From: a bacterium
GTDB taxonomy: Bacteria > Electryoneota > B3-LCP
DNA: 64,000 nucleotides
Direction of reading: 5' to 3'
Assembly: GCA_026394195.1 (NCBI GenBank)
Contig: JAPKYS010000023.1
Coordinates: 397,339-461,338 of the forward strand
The first letter of the stretch is position 1, and the number at the start of each line of letters is the position of its first letter. The notes below the pieces were generated by a model. The model had not been told where the DNA came from. It made no database searches and worked only from the letters and a program-made list of their open reading frames with translations. Shown piece by piece: positions 9,357 through 17,772 of this stretch. The position numbers were made by a program, and so were the translations under genes.

Positions 9357-10400
9357 GTGCCTAAATCGAAATCAAACAGCCAGGCCAAGAGCAATCCCGG
9401 ATTCAAGCACGATATCGTCGATCGCAAGTATGAAGGTATAAAAGAAAAAGATTACCTTCAATTGCTGTACCTGATGAAATTAACCCGCTCTGCCGAAAAC
9501 CGAGTCGTCAAACTATACCGGCAAGGCAAAGTAGTCGGAGGCGTATATCTCGGAACCGGGATGGAAGCGACTGCCGTCGGTTCTGCCTACGCTCTGGACC
9601 GGAAGAAGGATGATGCCCTGTTTCCTCTTATCCGCGATCTGGGAGCTCACTTTGCTTTCGGACAGCACCCGAAAGTCTACTTCCTGCAGTACTTGAACCG
9701 CGCCAACAGTCCCACCAAGGGGAAAGACGGCAATATCCACCTGAGCGATTCTTCGAAGAACATCATCGGGATGATCAGCCACCTGTCGGCGATGATCCCT
9801 CCTGCCGTAGGCTGGGCGCTGGCGCTGAAAATGCGCGGATCGAAGGGCGTGACGATGAATTATATCGGCAATGGTGGCTCCCAGGTCGGCGATTTTCACG
9901 AAGGGTTGAATTTCGCTTCGGTTCGCAAAGCCCCATTTGTACTGATCATCGAAAACAACCAATATGCTTATTCGACTCCCAATACGCTGCAATATGCCTG
10001 CGAAAAACTATCTGATCGCGCTATTGCCTATGGCATCCCGGGTTATCAGATTGACGGGACCAACGTTCTGGAAGTATTTGAAACCTGCTGGCGCGCGGTT
10101 CAACGCGCCCGCTCTGGCGAAGGTCCTACCTTGATTGAGGCAGTTTCGATGCGGATGCGCGGACATTCGGAGCACGACGACCACAAGTACGTTCCTCCGC
10201 ACCTGTTGGAAGAGTGGGCCAAGAAAGACCCCATCAGGCGCTATGAAGCCTTTTTATTGGAAAAAGGTCTGATGGATGAAAAATCTATGACGGAATTGGA
10301 TCAACGCGTTGAAAAAGAGATCGATGACGCCGTCCAATTCGCGGAAGACAGCCCTCTACCGGAACCACAGACTGCCGCGGAAGGAGTTTACGCTGATTGA
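9357..10400 (+). CDS. pdhA: 2-oxoacid dehydrogenase E1 subunit alpha
   Basis: A 347-aa thiamine-diphosphate subunit that, with the next gene product, decarboxylates pyruvate or a branched-chain 2-oxoacid. I start at GTG 9357, with TGGAGA 6 nt upstream, rather than an in-frame TTG at 9342 with no ribosome site. The TPP-binding region runs from GNGGSQVGDFHEG to ENNQYAYSTP; the usual GDG (or GEG) at its start is GNG here. The mobile loop near the phosphorylation site of mitochondrial enzymes reads RGHSEHDDH. Whether the complex uses pyruvate or branched-chain acids cannot be told from sequence alone, so the gene symbol is provisional. Confidence 0.9.
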   Translation: MPKSKSNSQAKSNPGFKHDIVDRKYEGIKEKDYLQLLYLMKLTRSAENRVVKLYRQGKVVGGVYLGTGMEATAVGSAYALDRKKDDALFPLIRDLGAHFAFGQHPKVYFLQYLNRANSPTKGKDGNIHLSDSSKNIIGMISHLSAMIPPAVGWALALKMRGSKGVTMNYIGNGGSQVGDFHEGLNFASVRKAPFVLIIENNQYAYSTPNTLQYACEKLSDRAIAYGIPGYQIDGTNVLEVFETCWRAVQRARSGEGPTLIEAVSMRMRGHSEHDDHKYVPPHLLEEWAKKDPIRRYEAFLLEKGLMDEKSMTELDQRVEKEIDDAVQFAEDSPLPEPQTAAEGVYAD

Positions 10401-10446
10401 TGTGGTCTAACTGTCAACATAAGCGAAATATTTCAAGAGGAAATAG

Positions 10447-11421
10447 ATGGCAGAAGTAACTTATATCCAGGCGATTACTGACGCTCTGCGAGAAGAGCTC
10501 ATTCGAGATCCTGACGTTTTTCTGTTAGGAGAGGATATCGGTCAGTACGGCGGAGCCTTCCGGGTTACCAAGGACTTTCTGGAAGAATTTGGTCCGCAGC
10601 GTATCATGGATACGCCCCTGTCCGAATCAGCGATCATCGGCGTTGCCTGCGGCGCCGCTATGGCTGGAATGAGACCTGTCGCTGAAATGCAATTCATGGA
10701 CTTCATTACAACAGGGTTCAACCAGGTGGTGAACGTCTGCGCCAAGATGCACTATCGTTCCGGGTTTAAAGTCCCCATGGTGATTCGTGGACCCAGCGGC
10801 GGCAGAGTCAACGGAGGTCCTTTCCATTCCCAAAATCCCGAAGCCTGGTTTGTGCGCACTCCTGGACTGAAGGTGGTTGCCCCATCCACGCCGTATGACG
10901 CCAAAGGCTTGCTTAAGGCTGCCATCCGCGACAACAATCCAGTACTCTATTTTGAACATAAATATCTCTATCGCCGCATCAAAGAAGAACTCCCTGAAGG
11001 TGATTTCATTGTTCCAATCGGCAAAGGGGAAATCAAAAGATCGGGAAAAGACGCCACCGTCATCACCTACGCAGCCATGGTGCACCTGGCGCTGGAAGTA
11101 GCTGATGATCTTTCCAAAGAAGGCGTCGAAATCGAGGTAGTCGATCTGCGCAGCTTGCTCCCTTATGATAAAGACTTGATCCTGGACTCGGTACGGCGCT
11201 GCAATCGGGTACTGTTGCTGCATGAAGATACTCTGACCGGAGGTCTGGCCGGTGAATGGGCGGCGCTGATCGCCGAACATGCCTTCGAATACCTCGATGC
11301 GCCCATCAAGCGTGTCGCCTCAGTAGACACCCCTGTGCCGTATGCACCGGTGTTAGAGGACTTTTTCCTTCCGAATAAAGAAAAAATCACAAAAGCACTG
11401 CGTGATCTGCTGGAGTATTAA
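10447..11421 (+). CDS. pdhB: 2-oxoacid dehydrogenase E1 subunit beta
   Basis: A 324-aa transketolase-like subunit forming the alpha2beta2 E1 heterotetramer. Motifs include GEDIGQYGGAF near the N terminus, DTPLSESAIIGVACGAA (contains the Glu that activates TPP), and GGRVNGGPFHSQ with the His pair. The C-terminal transketolase domain (about 195-320) contains LLLHEDTLTGG. The start ATG has AAGAGGAAATAG directly upstream. A 46-nt spacer follows the alpha subunit gene, consistent with one transcript. Confidence 0.95.
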   Translation: MAEVTYIQAITDALREELIRDPDVFLLGEDIGQYGGAFRVTKDFLEEFGPQRIMDTPLSESAIIGVACGAAMAGMRPVAEMQFMDFITTGFNQVVNVCAKMHYRSGFKVPMVIRGPSGGRVNGGPFHSQNPEAWFVRTPGLKVVAPSTPYDAKGLLKAAIRDNNPVLYFEHKYLYRRIKEELPEGDFIVPIGKGEIKRSGKDATVITYAAMVHLALEVADDLSKEGVEIEVVDLRSLLPYDKDLILDSVRRCNRVLLLHEDTLTGGLAGEWAALIAEHAFEYLDAPIKRVASVDTPVPYAPVLEDFFLPNKEKITKALRDLLEY

Positions 11422-11504
11422 CTTTTTCTGATTGGCGAAGCTCAGAAGTTCAGATTTTCGTGCAACCACTTATCTTAAACTGAGACTAAACTAGCGAGGA
11501 AGTA

Positions 11505-11795
11505 ATGGCTGGCGGACTTGAGGACATTAAATCACTATCCCGTGAAATCGGAGAGTTGACTTCGATCAAAGAAATCCTGGAAATAGCCATAGATCGTGAA
11601 GAATCAGCTCGCGCCTTCTATATGATGGCTCATACTCGCGCCTGCAATACCGTCGAGAAAGAGCTCTTTCTCAAATTGGCTCAAGAGGAGTTGCTACACA
11701 AGCAAAATCTTTCCCGACAGTTGGAGGAAGTCAAGGCTCGTCTATTTACCGATCAAGCCCTCTCCTGCGGTGAAGTAGGTGGATTGGAACGTTAA
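11505..11795 (+). CDS. two-helix half-ferritin / rubrerythrin-like protein
   Basis: A 96-aa protein holding a single helix-pair half of a ferritin-like di-iron site: REES-ARAFY with E32 and Y39, then QEELLH with E62 and H65 (ExxH). A normal rubrerythrin or ferritin has two such halves in one chain, so a site here would have to form between two subunits. Length, and the E32/Y39/E62/H65 positions, resemble encapsulated ferritins, but no encapsulin gene or cargo-tag context is visible. It lies inside the dehydrogenase operon, 83 nt after E1 beta and 66 nt before E2, with GCGAGGAAGTA as ribosome site. Iron binding or peroxide defence of the redox complex is possible but unproven. Confidence 0.75.
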   Translation: MAGGLEDIKSLSREIGELTSIKEILEIAIDREESARAFYMMAHTRACNTVEKELFLKLAQEELLHKQNLSRQLEEVKARLFTDQALSCGEVGGLER

Positions 11796-11861
11796 TCTTC
11801 CTTCTTAAAGTCAACAAAAGTTCCGTTAATCAACTTGCGAATTTCTTTAGGAGCAAAGACC

Positions 11862-13178
11862 ATGCGCGTCAACGTGATCATGCCGCAGTTGGGCGAATCA
11901 GTCGCCGAGGGGACTATCCTTAAATGGCATAAAAAAGTCGGGGACGTCATCGCCAAGGATGAAGATATACTGGAGGTCAGCACTGACAAGGTGGACTCAG
12001 AAATCCCCGCTACCGCCGCTGGAATTTTGGTGGAAATTCTCGCCGCCGATGGCGTGACCATCCAGGTAGGCAAAACAATCGCGGTCATTGAAACGGACGT
12101 CACTGAAGCACAGTCTGCGGAAAAGATAAAACCTCTACTTATAATAGGTGAACCAGCACCACCATTAAAGGAAACGGCTCCTGTTGTCGCCTACGGCGCC
12201 CCAGAATCCGGTGTGATTACCGTTTCCAGACCTCATGAAGCTAAAGCGCCATCTCAGACAGACGCCAGACGCTTCTATTCCCCCCTGGTGCGTAAAATCG
12301 CAGCAGATCAAGGGATCACTGACCTTGAACTGGATCGTATCACCGGAAGTGGTACAGACGGTAGAGTGACCAAAGGTGATTTGGAAAGTTATCTTGCCAA
12401 ACGACAAATTCCTGCCCCCAGCGCAGTAAAGGTGCCGACCCCGATTCCAGTATCGACAGCTACGCCTCTAATCGCTGGTCAGGGCGAAGAAATCGTTCCG
12501 ATGGACGTCATGCGCCGTAAAATTGCTGAACATATGGTTCGCTCCTCCCATACGGCTGTACACGTCACTTCGGTGTCGGAAGTCGATCTGAAAAATGTGG
12601 TCATATTCCGCGAACGTCACAAGGCGGCGTTTGAAGCACGTGAGGGCTTCAAATTGACTTACACTCCAATCATCATCGAAGCCGTCGTTAAAGCCCTCAA
12701 GGAATTCCCCTATGTAAACTCCTCTGTTGATGGCGATAATGTCATCCTGAAGCATTACATCAACATCGGCATGGCGGTCGCTCTCGAGAATGGATTGATC
12801 GTGCCCGTTATCAAGGGCGCGGACGGGATGAATCTGCTGGCGCTCTGTCGCGCCGTCAACGATCTTTCAACCAGGGCTCGCGCCAGGAAGCTAAACCCGG
12901 ACGAAGTTCACGGATCAACCTTTTCCATCACCAATCCCGGGGTTTTCGGCAACCTGTTCGGTTCACCGATTATCAATCAACCAAACGTTGCCATACTGGG
13001 CATCGGAGCCATCATAAAGCGCCCGGTCGTGCTGGAAGGGGACGCCATCGCCGTCCGTCCCATGATGTACGTCTCGCTTTCCTACGATCATCGCATCATC
13101 GATGGAGCGCTGGGGGGGAAATTCCTGCAAAGAGTGGCTCACTACCTGGAGAACTTCGACCCTGAAATTTCCATTTAA
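11862..13178 (+). CDS. pdhC: 2-oxoacid dehydrogenase E2, dihydrolipoyl acyltransferase
   Basis: A 438-aa core subunit. I start at 11862 (TAGGAG 8 nt upstream; the protein then begins MRVNVIMPQLGES as in the family) rather than at an in-frame upstream codon. The lipoyl domain covers residues 1-78, with the lipoylated K43 in STDKVDSE. A Pro/Ala linker is followed by a peripheral subunit-binding domain (about 145-185, YSPLVRKIAADQGI...GRVTKGDL). The catalytic domain (about 205-438) has the HRIIDG motif with the active-site His and Asp near the C terminus. One lipoyl domain, as in many bacterial complexes of this class. Confidence 0.95.
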   Translation: MRVNVIMPQLGESVAEGTILKWHKKVGDVIAKDEDILEVSTDKVDSEIPATAAGILVEILAADGVTIQVGKTIAVIETDVTEAQSAEKIKPLLIIGEPAPPLKETAPVVAYGAPESGVITVSRPHEAKAPSQTDARRFYSPLVRKIAADQGITDLELDRITGSGTDGRVTKGDLESYLAKRQIPAPSAVKVPTPIPVSTATPLIAGQGEEIVPMDVMRRKIAEHMVRSSHTAVHVTSVSEVDLKNVVIFRERHKAAFEAREGFKLTYTPIIIEAVVKALKEFPYVNSSVDGDNVILKHYINIGMAVALENGLIVPVIKGADGMNLLALCRAVNDLSTRARARKLNPDEVHGSTFSITNPGVFGNLFGSPIINQPNVAILGIGAIIKRPVVLEGDAIAVRPMMYVSLSYDHRIIDGALGGKFLQRVAHYLENFDPEISI

Positions 13179-13189
13179 ATGATCAGTAT

Positions 13190-13690
13190 ATGATGAATCT
13201 GACGTCAGAATTCCCGGCAAAACCGGTAAGCGCCTCTGTAACAGAAATGACGGAAGTCGTCCTGCCGAACGATACCAACAACTTCGGCACTATCCTGGGC
13301 GGGAAGGTCATGCACTTGATTGATATCGTCGGAGCCATTGCGGCCAGGCGGCATTCCGGCAACTTGGTCGTAACCGCCGCGGTCGATTCACTCGCATTCC
13401 TCTCACCTATTAAAGCCGGCGAACTGATCATCTTGAAAGCCTCAGTCAACCGCGCCTTCAAAACGTCCATGGAAGTCGGTGTCAAGATCTTCTCGGAAAA
13501 CACTCGCGACGGCAGCGTCAAACATACCGCTTCAGCCTACTTGACCTATGTCTCCATGGATGATCATGGCAAACCGACCGCAATACCTTCGGTTATACCT
13601 GAAACCGCAGATGATAAGCGGCGTTATGATGAAGCGAACCTGCGTCGGAATTCGAGACTGATGGCGTGTTCGTCGGAATTTAACCGTTAG
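13190..13690 (+). CDS. acyl-CoA thioesterase, hotdog fold (YciA/BACH type)
   Basis: A 166-aa single-hotdog enzyme that hydrolyses acyl-CoA. The signature NDTNNFGTILGGKVMHLID near residue 30 carries the conserved Asn, Gly-Gly and Asp residues of the family. Family members act on a range of acyl-CoAs, including acetyl-CoA and branched products, which fits its place 11 nt after E2 of a CoA-ester-producing complex. Two ATG codons (13190 and 13193) are adjacent and neither has a strong ribosome site, suggesting coupling to E2 translation. Last gene of the operon; a strong hairpin follows at 13705. Confidence 0.88.
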   Translation: MMNLTSEFPAKPVSASVTEMTEVVLPNDTNNFGTILGGKVMHLIDIVGAIAARRHSGNLVVTAAVDSLAFLSPIKAGELIILKASVNRAFKTSMEVGVKIFSENTRDGSVKHTASAYLTYVSMDDHGKPTAIPSVIPETADDKRRYDEANLRRNSRLMACSSEFNR

Positions 13691-13704
13691 TCACAATTGC
13701 GCGT

Positions 13705-13745
13705 AGAGAACAAAAAGCCAGATTCAATCTGGCTTTTTGTTCTCT
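13705..13745. terminator. bidirectional intrinsic terminator
   Basis: A 20-bp perfect palindrome (13705-13724 with 13726-13745, centre C) with core AAAAAGCCAGATT/AATCTGGCTTTTT. It separates the convergent thioesterase (+) and TlpA (-) genes, 14 nt past each stop codon, and should stop both transcripts. Confidence 0.92.
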
Positions 13746-13759
13746 ATACCTTAAACCTG

Positions 13760-14278
13760 CTATTGGGGTTGAGCGGGCGGTTCTGCAGGCGCAACGATTT
13801 TTTCGATAATCTCGCGGATGTCCTTCTGCTGCCCCGGCACATAACCGGTGAAGGTACGGGAAATTTTACCTTCACGATCGATGATCACCGTATAAGGCAA
13901 GGTATTCGAACCGAAGAATTTTCTTAAGACCGATCCATCCGGATCCAGGAGTACGGTAGCGTCGTATTTCTTCGATTTTACGTATGGCTTGACTTTGGAA
14001 ATACTGCGAGGACTGTCTTCCGATATGGCGAAATAGACCAATCCTTTGTCCTTATATTCCTTGTAGATTTCCTCGAGATGCGGCATCTCCTCTTTGCAGG
14101 GAACACACCAGGTCGCCCAAAAATCGATGAGAATTGGATTCTTGCCGAGATAATCCTTCAATTGCACGGATTGCCCGTCAAGATTTTTCACAGTGAAATC
14201 AGGCGCACGCTTTCCTTCCTGGGCTTGCGAAAGCGCGCAGACCAAGAGTAGTGAGACTATAATCCAAATCCGTCGCAC
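13760..14278 (-). CDS. TlpA/ResA-family thiol-disulfide oxidoreductase
   Basis: A 172-aa exported thioredoxin-fold protein. It starts with GTG preceded by AAGGAGGAACAAC, a strong ribosome site. A signal peptide (IWIIVSLLLVCALSQAQ) is followed by the TlpA motif FWATWCVPCKEEMP with C58 and C61, and a cis-Pro loop (TLPYTVIIDREG). These proteins reduce or exchange disulfides in the periplasm, for instance in cytochrome c maturation. The C-terminal tail is Pro/Ala/Gln-rich. It is the second gene of a two-gene unit, 20 nt after the barrel candidate, and sits back to back with the Trx-like selenoprotein candidate. Confidence 0.92.
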   Translation of the reverse strand: MRRIWIIVSLLLVCALSQAQEGKRAPDFTVKNLDGQSVQLKDYLGKNPILIDFWATWCVPCKEEMPHLEEIYKEYKDKGLVYFAISEDSPRSISKVKPYVKSKKYDATVLLDPDGSVLRKFFGSNTLPYTVIIDREGKISRTFTGYVPGQQKDIREIIEKIVAPAEPPAQPQ

Positions 14279-14298
14279 GTTGTTCCTCCTTGTGGTTG

Positions 14299-14958
14299 TT
14301 ACCAGGTAAACCGATATCCGATCCGCAGTGTTCCCACCATTCTGGACGGCTTCCCCAATTCAATTTTGGTGTTATCTAAGTAGATCCAATGACGGTAGCC
14401 AAAGATAAAGTCACCGACGCCAATGAGTAAACCAGGCGAGAGGTACCCTTCTGTACGATATTGGATGGGATAATAATAGGCATATTTTTGTAAATCGATC
14501 AACAACCCGGTCTGCGTTTGCTCGAACAAGGTCTCGTAGACTGTTCTGGTATTTGAGTTGATGATGGCGCCGCCGGAGAGAGTGATCCAGGTTTTCCACT
14601 TGGAGGTCAGATCCGGGTTTGATAGGATGAATCGACCTTCAGCAAAAAAATCGAAGTTGGTCAATTCGGCGAAAGATTCGTCGAAATAGTACCAATCTAG
14701 CGAGTCGGGAATCACTTGGGCGTTGGTCGTTTCGTATTTAAAGCGGCTGGATATATTCAGAGCTAACCCGGCTCCTACAGAGAACCGGTTCCAGCGCAGA
14801 AATTCTGGCCGGTAAGAGGCGCAGAATCCGGGCATGAAGTGTTCATAAGGATTGACGAAGGAGATGTCGACTTCACCGTCAATCTCATTTGCCTGAGCTG
14901 GAACCATCAGCAGCAGACAAAACAAGAGCAAAGCTGGTTTGGCAAGACTGCGCAACAT
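14299..14958 (-). CDS. probable outer-membrane beta-barrel protein, unknown family
   Basis: A 219-aa protein I cannot assign to a named family. I start at 14958, where CAGGAG lies 6 nt upstream and a clear signal peptide follows (KPALLLFCLLLMVPAQA). The rest is rich in Tyr, Phe and alternating hydrophobic segments, has few charges in a row, and ends in GTLRIGYRFTW with a terminal aromatic residue, the usual look of a small outer-membrane barrel. It heads a two-gene transcript with tlpA. No cysteines near a lipobox and no catalytic motif were seen. Confidence 0.7.
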   Translation of the reverse strand: MLRSLAKPALLLFCLLLMVPAQANEIDGEVDISFVNPYEHFMPGFCASYRPEFLRWNRFSVGAGLALNISSRFKYETTNAQVIPDSLDWYYFDESFAELTNFDFFAEGRFILSNPDLTSKWKTWITLSGGAIINSNTRTVYETLFEQTQTGLLIDLQKYAYYYPIQYRTEGYLSPGLLIGVGDFIFGYRHWIYLDNTKIELGKPSRMVGTLRIGYRFTW

Positions 14959-14992
14959 GAATTTCTCCTGTGGTTTACTGATTAGACAATCT

Positions 14993-15021
14993 AAATTAAG
15001 ATTTTTCTGTTTAAAAGTCAA
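14993..15021 (-). promoter_or_regulatory. promoter for barrel-tlpA unit
   Basis: Minus strand TTGACT (15016-15021), 17 nt, TAATTT (14993-14998). The leader is about 28 nt. It decides against the longer reading frame start at 15042, which would lie upstream of the promoter. Confidence 0.7.
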
Positions 15022-15105
15022 GAAGTTTCGTCGGTGTTCCACAAGAAATGGGTCACGCCTTATCCAATTTGCCTCAAAAATATCTTTCTTTTTTTCTTTT
15101 TGAGC

Positions 15106-15134
15106 TTGCTTTTTACAAATAAATTTGTTAAATT
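15106..15134 (+). promoter_or_regulatory. promoter for selenoprotein candidate
   Basis: TTGCTT (15106-15111), 17 nt, TAAATT (15129-15134), leaving a leader of about 75 nt to the ATG at 15216. It is divergent to 14993-15021, with 84 nt between the two -35 boxes. Confidence 0.55.
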
Positions 15135-15215
15135 GTCACATTCATGCACCCCCCTGGGGTAATAAATCCAAACTTGACAATACTTACTGAGATCCATGAA
15201 TCAAAAGGAGAAGAC

Positions 15216-17627
15216 ATGCGCAAAAAATTGGCAGTAATTCTTGGCATCGCTCTGATGTTTGTTGGATTGGTCAGCCTGGTCGGCGCCTATCCCCGCGCAG
15301 TAGTGATGGAAAACTTTACCAACTGGGGTTGACCGTACTGCGTCGCGAGCGATCCCGCTCTCCACGCAGCTATACAGACGTATAGCTCCAGTCAAGCCTT
15401 CGACATTGCTTATCATATGTATTGGCCATCTGCTACGGATCCGTTCAACCTGGCCAATCCGGCGGATAATCTTGCTCGAAAAAACTACTACAATGTCACC
15501 GGCACTCCCACTTTCAAATGTGATGGCGGCGCTTGCAGTGCTACACAAGCTGCGGCTCAGGCAGCCATCAATGCGCGTCTGGCCATCTCCTCACCCATCT
15601 GGCTCGATGAGATTATTGCTCTGAATGGTGGCAACCTGGTGGTTACCGTCAAAGCGGTGGTCACGCAGAACATTACCAGCGGGTATACCCTTCAGATTGC
15701 CGTATTGGATCGGTACAGCTACTTGCCGGCTTCACCGAATGGGCAACCTCATCACTACCATGCCATGCTGGCGATGGCACCGTCAGGCAACGGGCAAAAC
15801 TTTACGGCCACCGCAAATGACACCATGACCTACACGGGCAGTGTTCCGATGGGGCCAACCTGGTCAATGGCCAACCTTGACGTTGCCTGCTTCGTTCAGA
15901 ACAACAGTACCAAGGAAATCATTCAGGGTCATATTGAACAAGCCCCGGTGAACTTCCCGGGTCTCCAATACGTGAGCCACACTCTGGATGATAATAACAA
16001 TCACGACGGTCGGGCTGAACCGGGTGAAACCGCCTACCTTCGTGTGACCCTGGGGAATCAGCCATCGTACCAGCCTGCCACCAATGTCGTAGCCACGCTT
16101 TCCACCACCGACCCGACGTTGACGATCACCACTCCAACTGCGAATTACCCAGATATCCCGAACGGTGGGCAGGCGACGAATACCAGCAACCCGTTCGTCT
16201 TTACGGTCGCATCGACTGCAACCCCTCATACCACCACTCTGCACTTGCATGTCGTTGCTAATCCTCAACAGACCTCCTACGACGTCGACATTCCCATCTC
16301 CATTGGTTGGCCGGATATCTTCCTGGTCGACGATGACGGCGCCGGGATATTTGAGACGTATTACCAGTCGGCTATCACTGGTATCAACAAGACCTACGAA
16401 TACTGGAACGTCAATACTCAGGGAACTCCAACAGCGGATTTGATGAATCACTTCGACTACACCATCTGGTTAAATGGTCACGTTTCGGTCGATCCCATCA
16501 ACACTGCTGAACAGACCCTGATCACCAACTACCTAAATGGCGGCGGCAATCTGTTCATAAGCGGTCAGAACATCGCTTCAGGACTGAACACCTCCGCCCC
16601 GATGTTCCTGCAGGACGTGATGCACGCCACTTTTGTTATCGCCAGCACAGGAATTAGACTGCTGGATGGCGTCGCTGGCAACCCCGTAGGAAATGGCTTG
16701 ACTCTGAATTGTAATGCAGGTGGTACCGGTTCTGGTTCTGCGACTTCGCCGGATGGCATCACAGCCATCTTCGGAGCCAGCACTGCCTTCACCTACACCG
16801 GCAGCACCTATCAGGGTGCGTTGACCTACCAGGGGACAGGCAAACTGGTGTTCTTCTCCTTCCCGTTTGAAGCCATCAGCGGGCAGAATGCATCGAACAC
16901 TCGCGAGCAGGTCCTGCAATCAATCATGAACTGGTTCGGCAGCGCAGTTCCGCCCAGCTTGGACGTCAACATTACGGCGGCACATCCACCGATTGTGATT
17001 CCGGCGAATGGCGGACCATTTCAGTACAATATCAGCGTTCACAACTTGACCACTACACCACAAGCTTTCCAGGTGTGGAACAAGATTCGTGCGGGCAGCA
17101 CATACTTCCAGGTCTTCGGCCCTGTCAGCCGCAGCCTGCCGGGAGGCGCAAATCCTTCACGTACGTTGATACAGAACGTCGCTGCGACGATTCCAGCAGG
17201 TACCAATTACTACATCTCCTACATTGGCACCTATCCTGGAACCATTCAAGACAGCAGCTTCTTCACCTTTACGAAGAGCGCTGCTGCCGACGGCGGTCCC
17301 TGGATTTCTGAATCCAACTGCTACGGCAACTTCCTGGATGAGTATGCTGTCGAAAATGCCCCGACGGAATTTGCATTGGTCGGAGCCTATCCTAACCCGT
17401 TCAATCCCACAACGACAATCAGTTTCACCCTGCCCGATGCAGGTAGCGTTAAACTGAGCGTTTTCGATGTGAATGGACGGGAAGTCGCCAATCTGGTGAA
17501 TGGTTACCGCACAGCCGGCAGCCATAACGTTACCTTCGATGCTTCCCACCTGACCTCAGGCGTCTACATTTATCGCCTCTTTATCGGCGATCAAACCGCC
17601 TCCGGCAAGATGGTGTTGCTGAAGTAA
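15216..17627 (+). CDS. secreted thioredoxin/Omp28-like selenoprotein candidate with in-frame UGA (Sec39)
   Basis: One reading frame of 803 residues interrupted only by TGA at 15330-15332. The start ATG has AAAAGGAG 5 nt upstream, and a signal peptide covers residues 1-24. The frame then reads ENFTNWG-TGA-PYCVASDP, so the UGA occupies the first position of a thioredoxin CxxC motif (U39-P-Y-C42). A cis-Pro loop, VTGTPT with P98, follows, as in thioredoxin folds and Omp28-related proteins. A hairpin in the right place for a bacterial SECIS lies just downstream. Next come an Ig-like region with DDNNNHDGRAEPGE (about 255-360), a DJ-1/GATase-like alpha/beta region (VDDDGAG...ISGQN, about 370-570), and the Ig module plus sorting domain (580-803). 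If UGA were a stop, only a 38-residue peptide would be made. Selenocysteine is inferred; a sequencing error or nonsense mutation is the alternative. Confidence 0.8.
15330..15368 (+). promoter_or_regulatory. candidate bacterial SECIS element after UGA codon
   Basis: After the TGA at 15330-15332 the RNA can fold as TGCGT (15339-15343) with ACGCA (15364-15368), a 3x3 internal loop, GAGCG (15347-15351) with CGCTC (15356-15360), and an AUCC apical loop. Opening the last G-C pair gives a six-base loop with G first, the feature common to bacterial SECIS loops. The distance from UGA to the loop is 18-19 nt, inside the range known for SelB-dependent elements (about 16-37 nt). Confidence 0.6.
16953..17624 (+). 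repeat. C-terminal module copy 2 (shared with 73-759)
   Basis: Residues 580-803 of the selenoprotein candidate: an Ig-like domain of about 115 residues, the linker SSFFTFTKSA...DGGPW, and the sorting domain starting AYPNPFNPTTT. It aligns without large gaps to the end of the M14 peptidase, while the rest of the two proteins is unrelated. Confidence 0.85.
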
Positions 17628-17650
17628 ACACTGCCACCTATGGCAACCTT

Positions 17651-17700
17651 AGTAAGGGCGCAGGTCACTGCGCCCTTACTCATTTGTAGATCTTTTTTTT
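17651..17700 (+). terminator. hairpin terminator after selenoprotein gene
   Basis: A perfect 12-bp stem, AGTAAGGGCGCA (17651-17662) with TGCGCCCTTACT (17669-17680), with a GGTCAC loop. A run of eight T follows only after a further 12 nt, so termination may be partial or factor-dependent. Confidence 0.65.
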
Positions 17701-17712
17701 CGCCCAAGTCGA

Positions 17713-17741
17713 TTGTTTTTAGGGTAAACTCTTCGTAAATT
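17713..17741 (+). promoter_or_regulatory. promoter for uvrA
   Basis: TTGTTT (17713-17718), 17 nt, TAAATT (17736-17741), about 25 nt of leader before the ATG. I saw no LexA-type palindrome around it. Confidence 0.55.
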
Positions 17742-17772
17742 GTAAGAACGAACTAACCTCAACCGACGTCAC

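Noticed and set aside
11505..11795. Encapsulin cargo system
   Set aside because: The protein resembles encapsulated ferritin, but no encapsulin shell gene is adjacent or elsewhere in the window, so only the half-ferritin is claimed.
15330..15332. UGA recoding as a general code change (UGA = Trp or Gly)
   Set aside because: Many genes in the window end in TGA at the expected place (patatin, lpd, obgE, murI, the receiver-cNMP gene), and no other gene has an internal TGA, so the standard code holds.
15144..15332. A separate short ORF ending at the UGA, and a separate gene starting at 15417
   Set aside because: Both are in the same frame, the gap between them has no stop, the ribosome site is only at 15216, and the thioredoxin fold needs residues from both parts.
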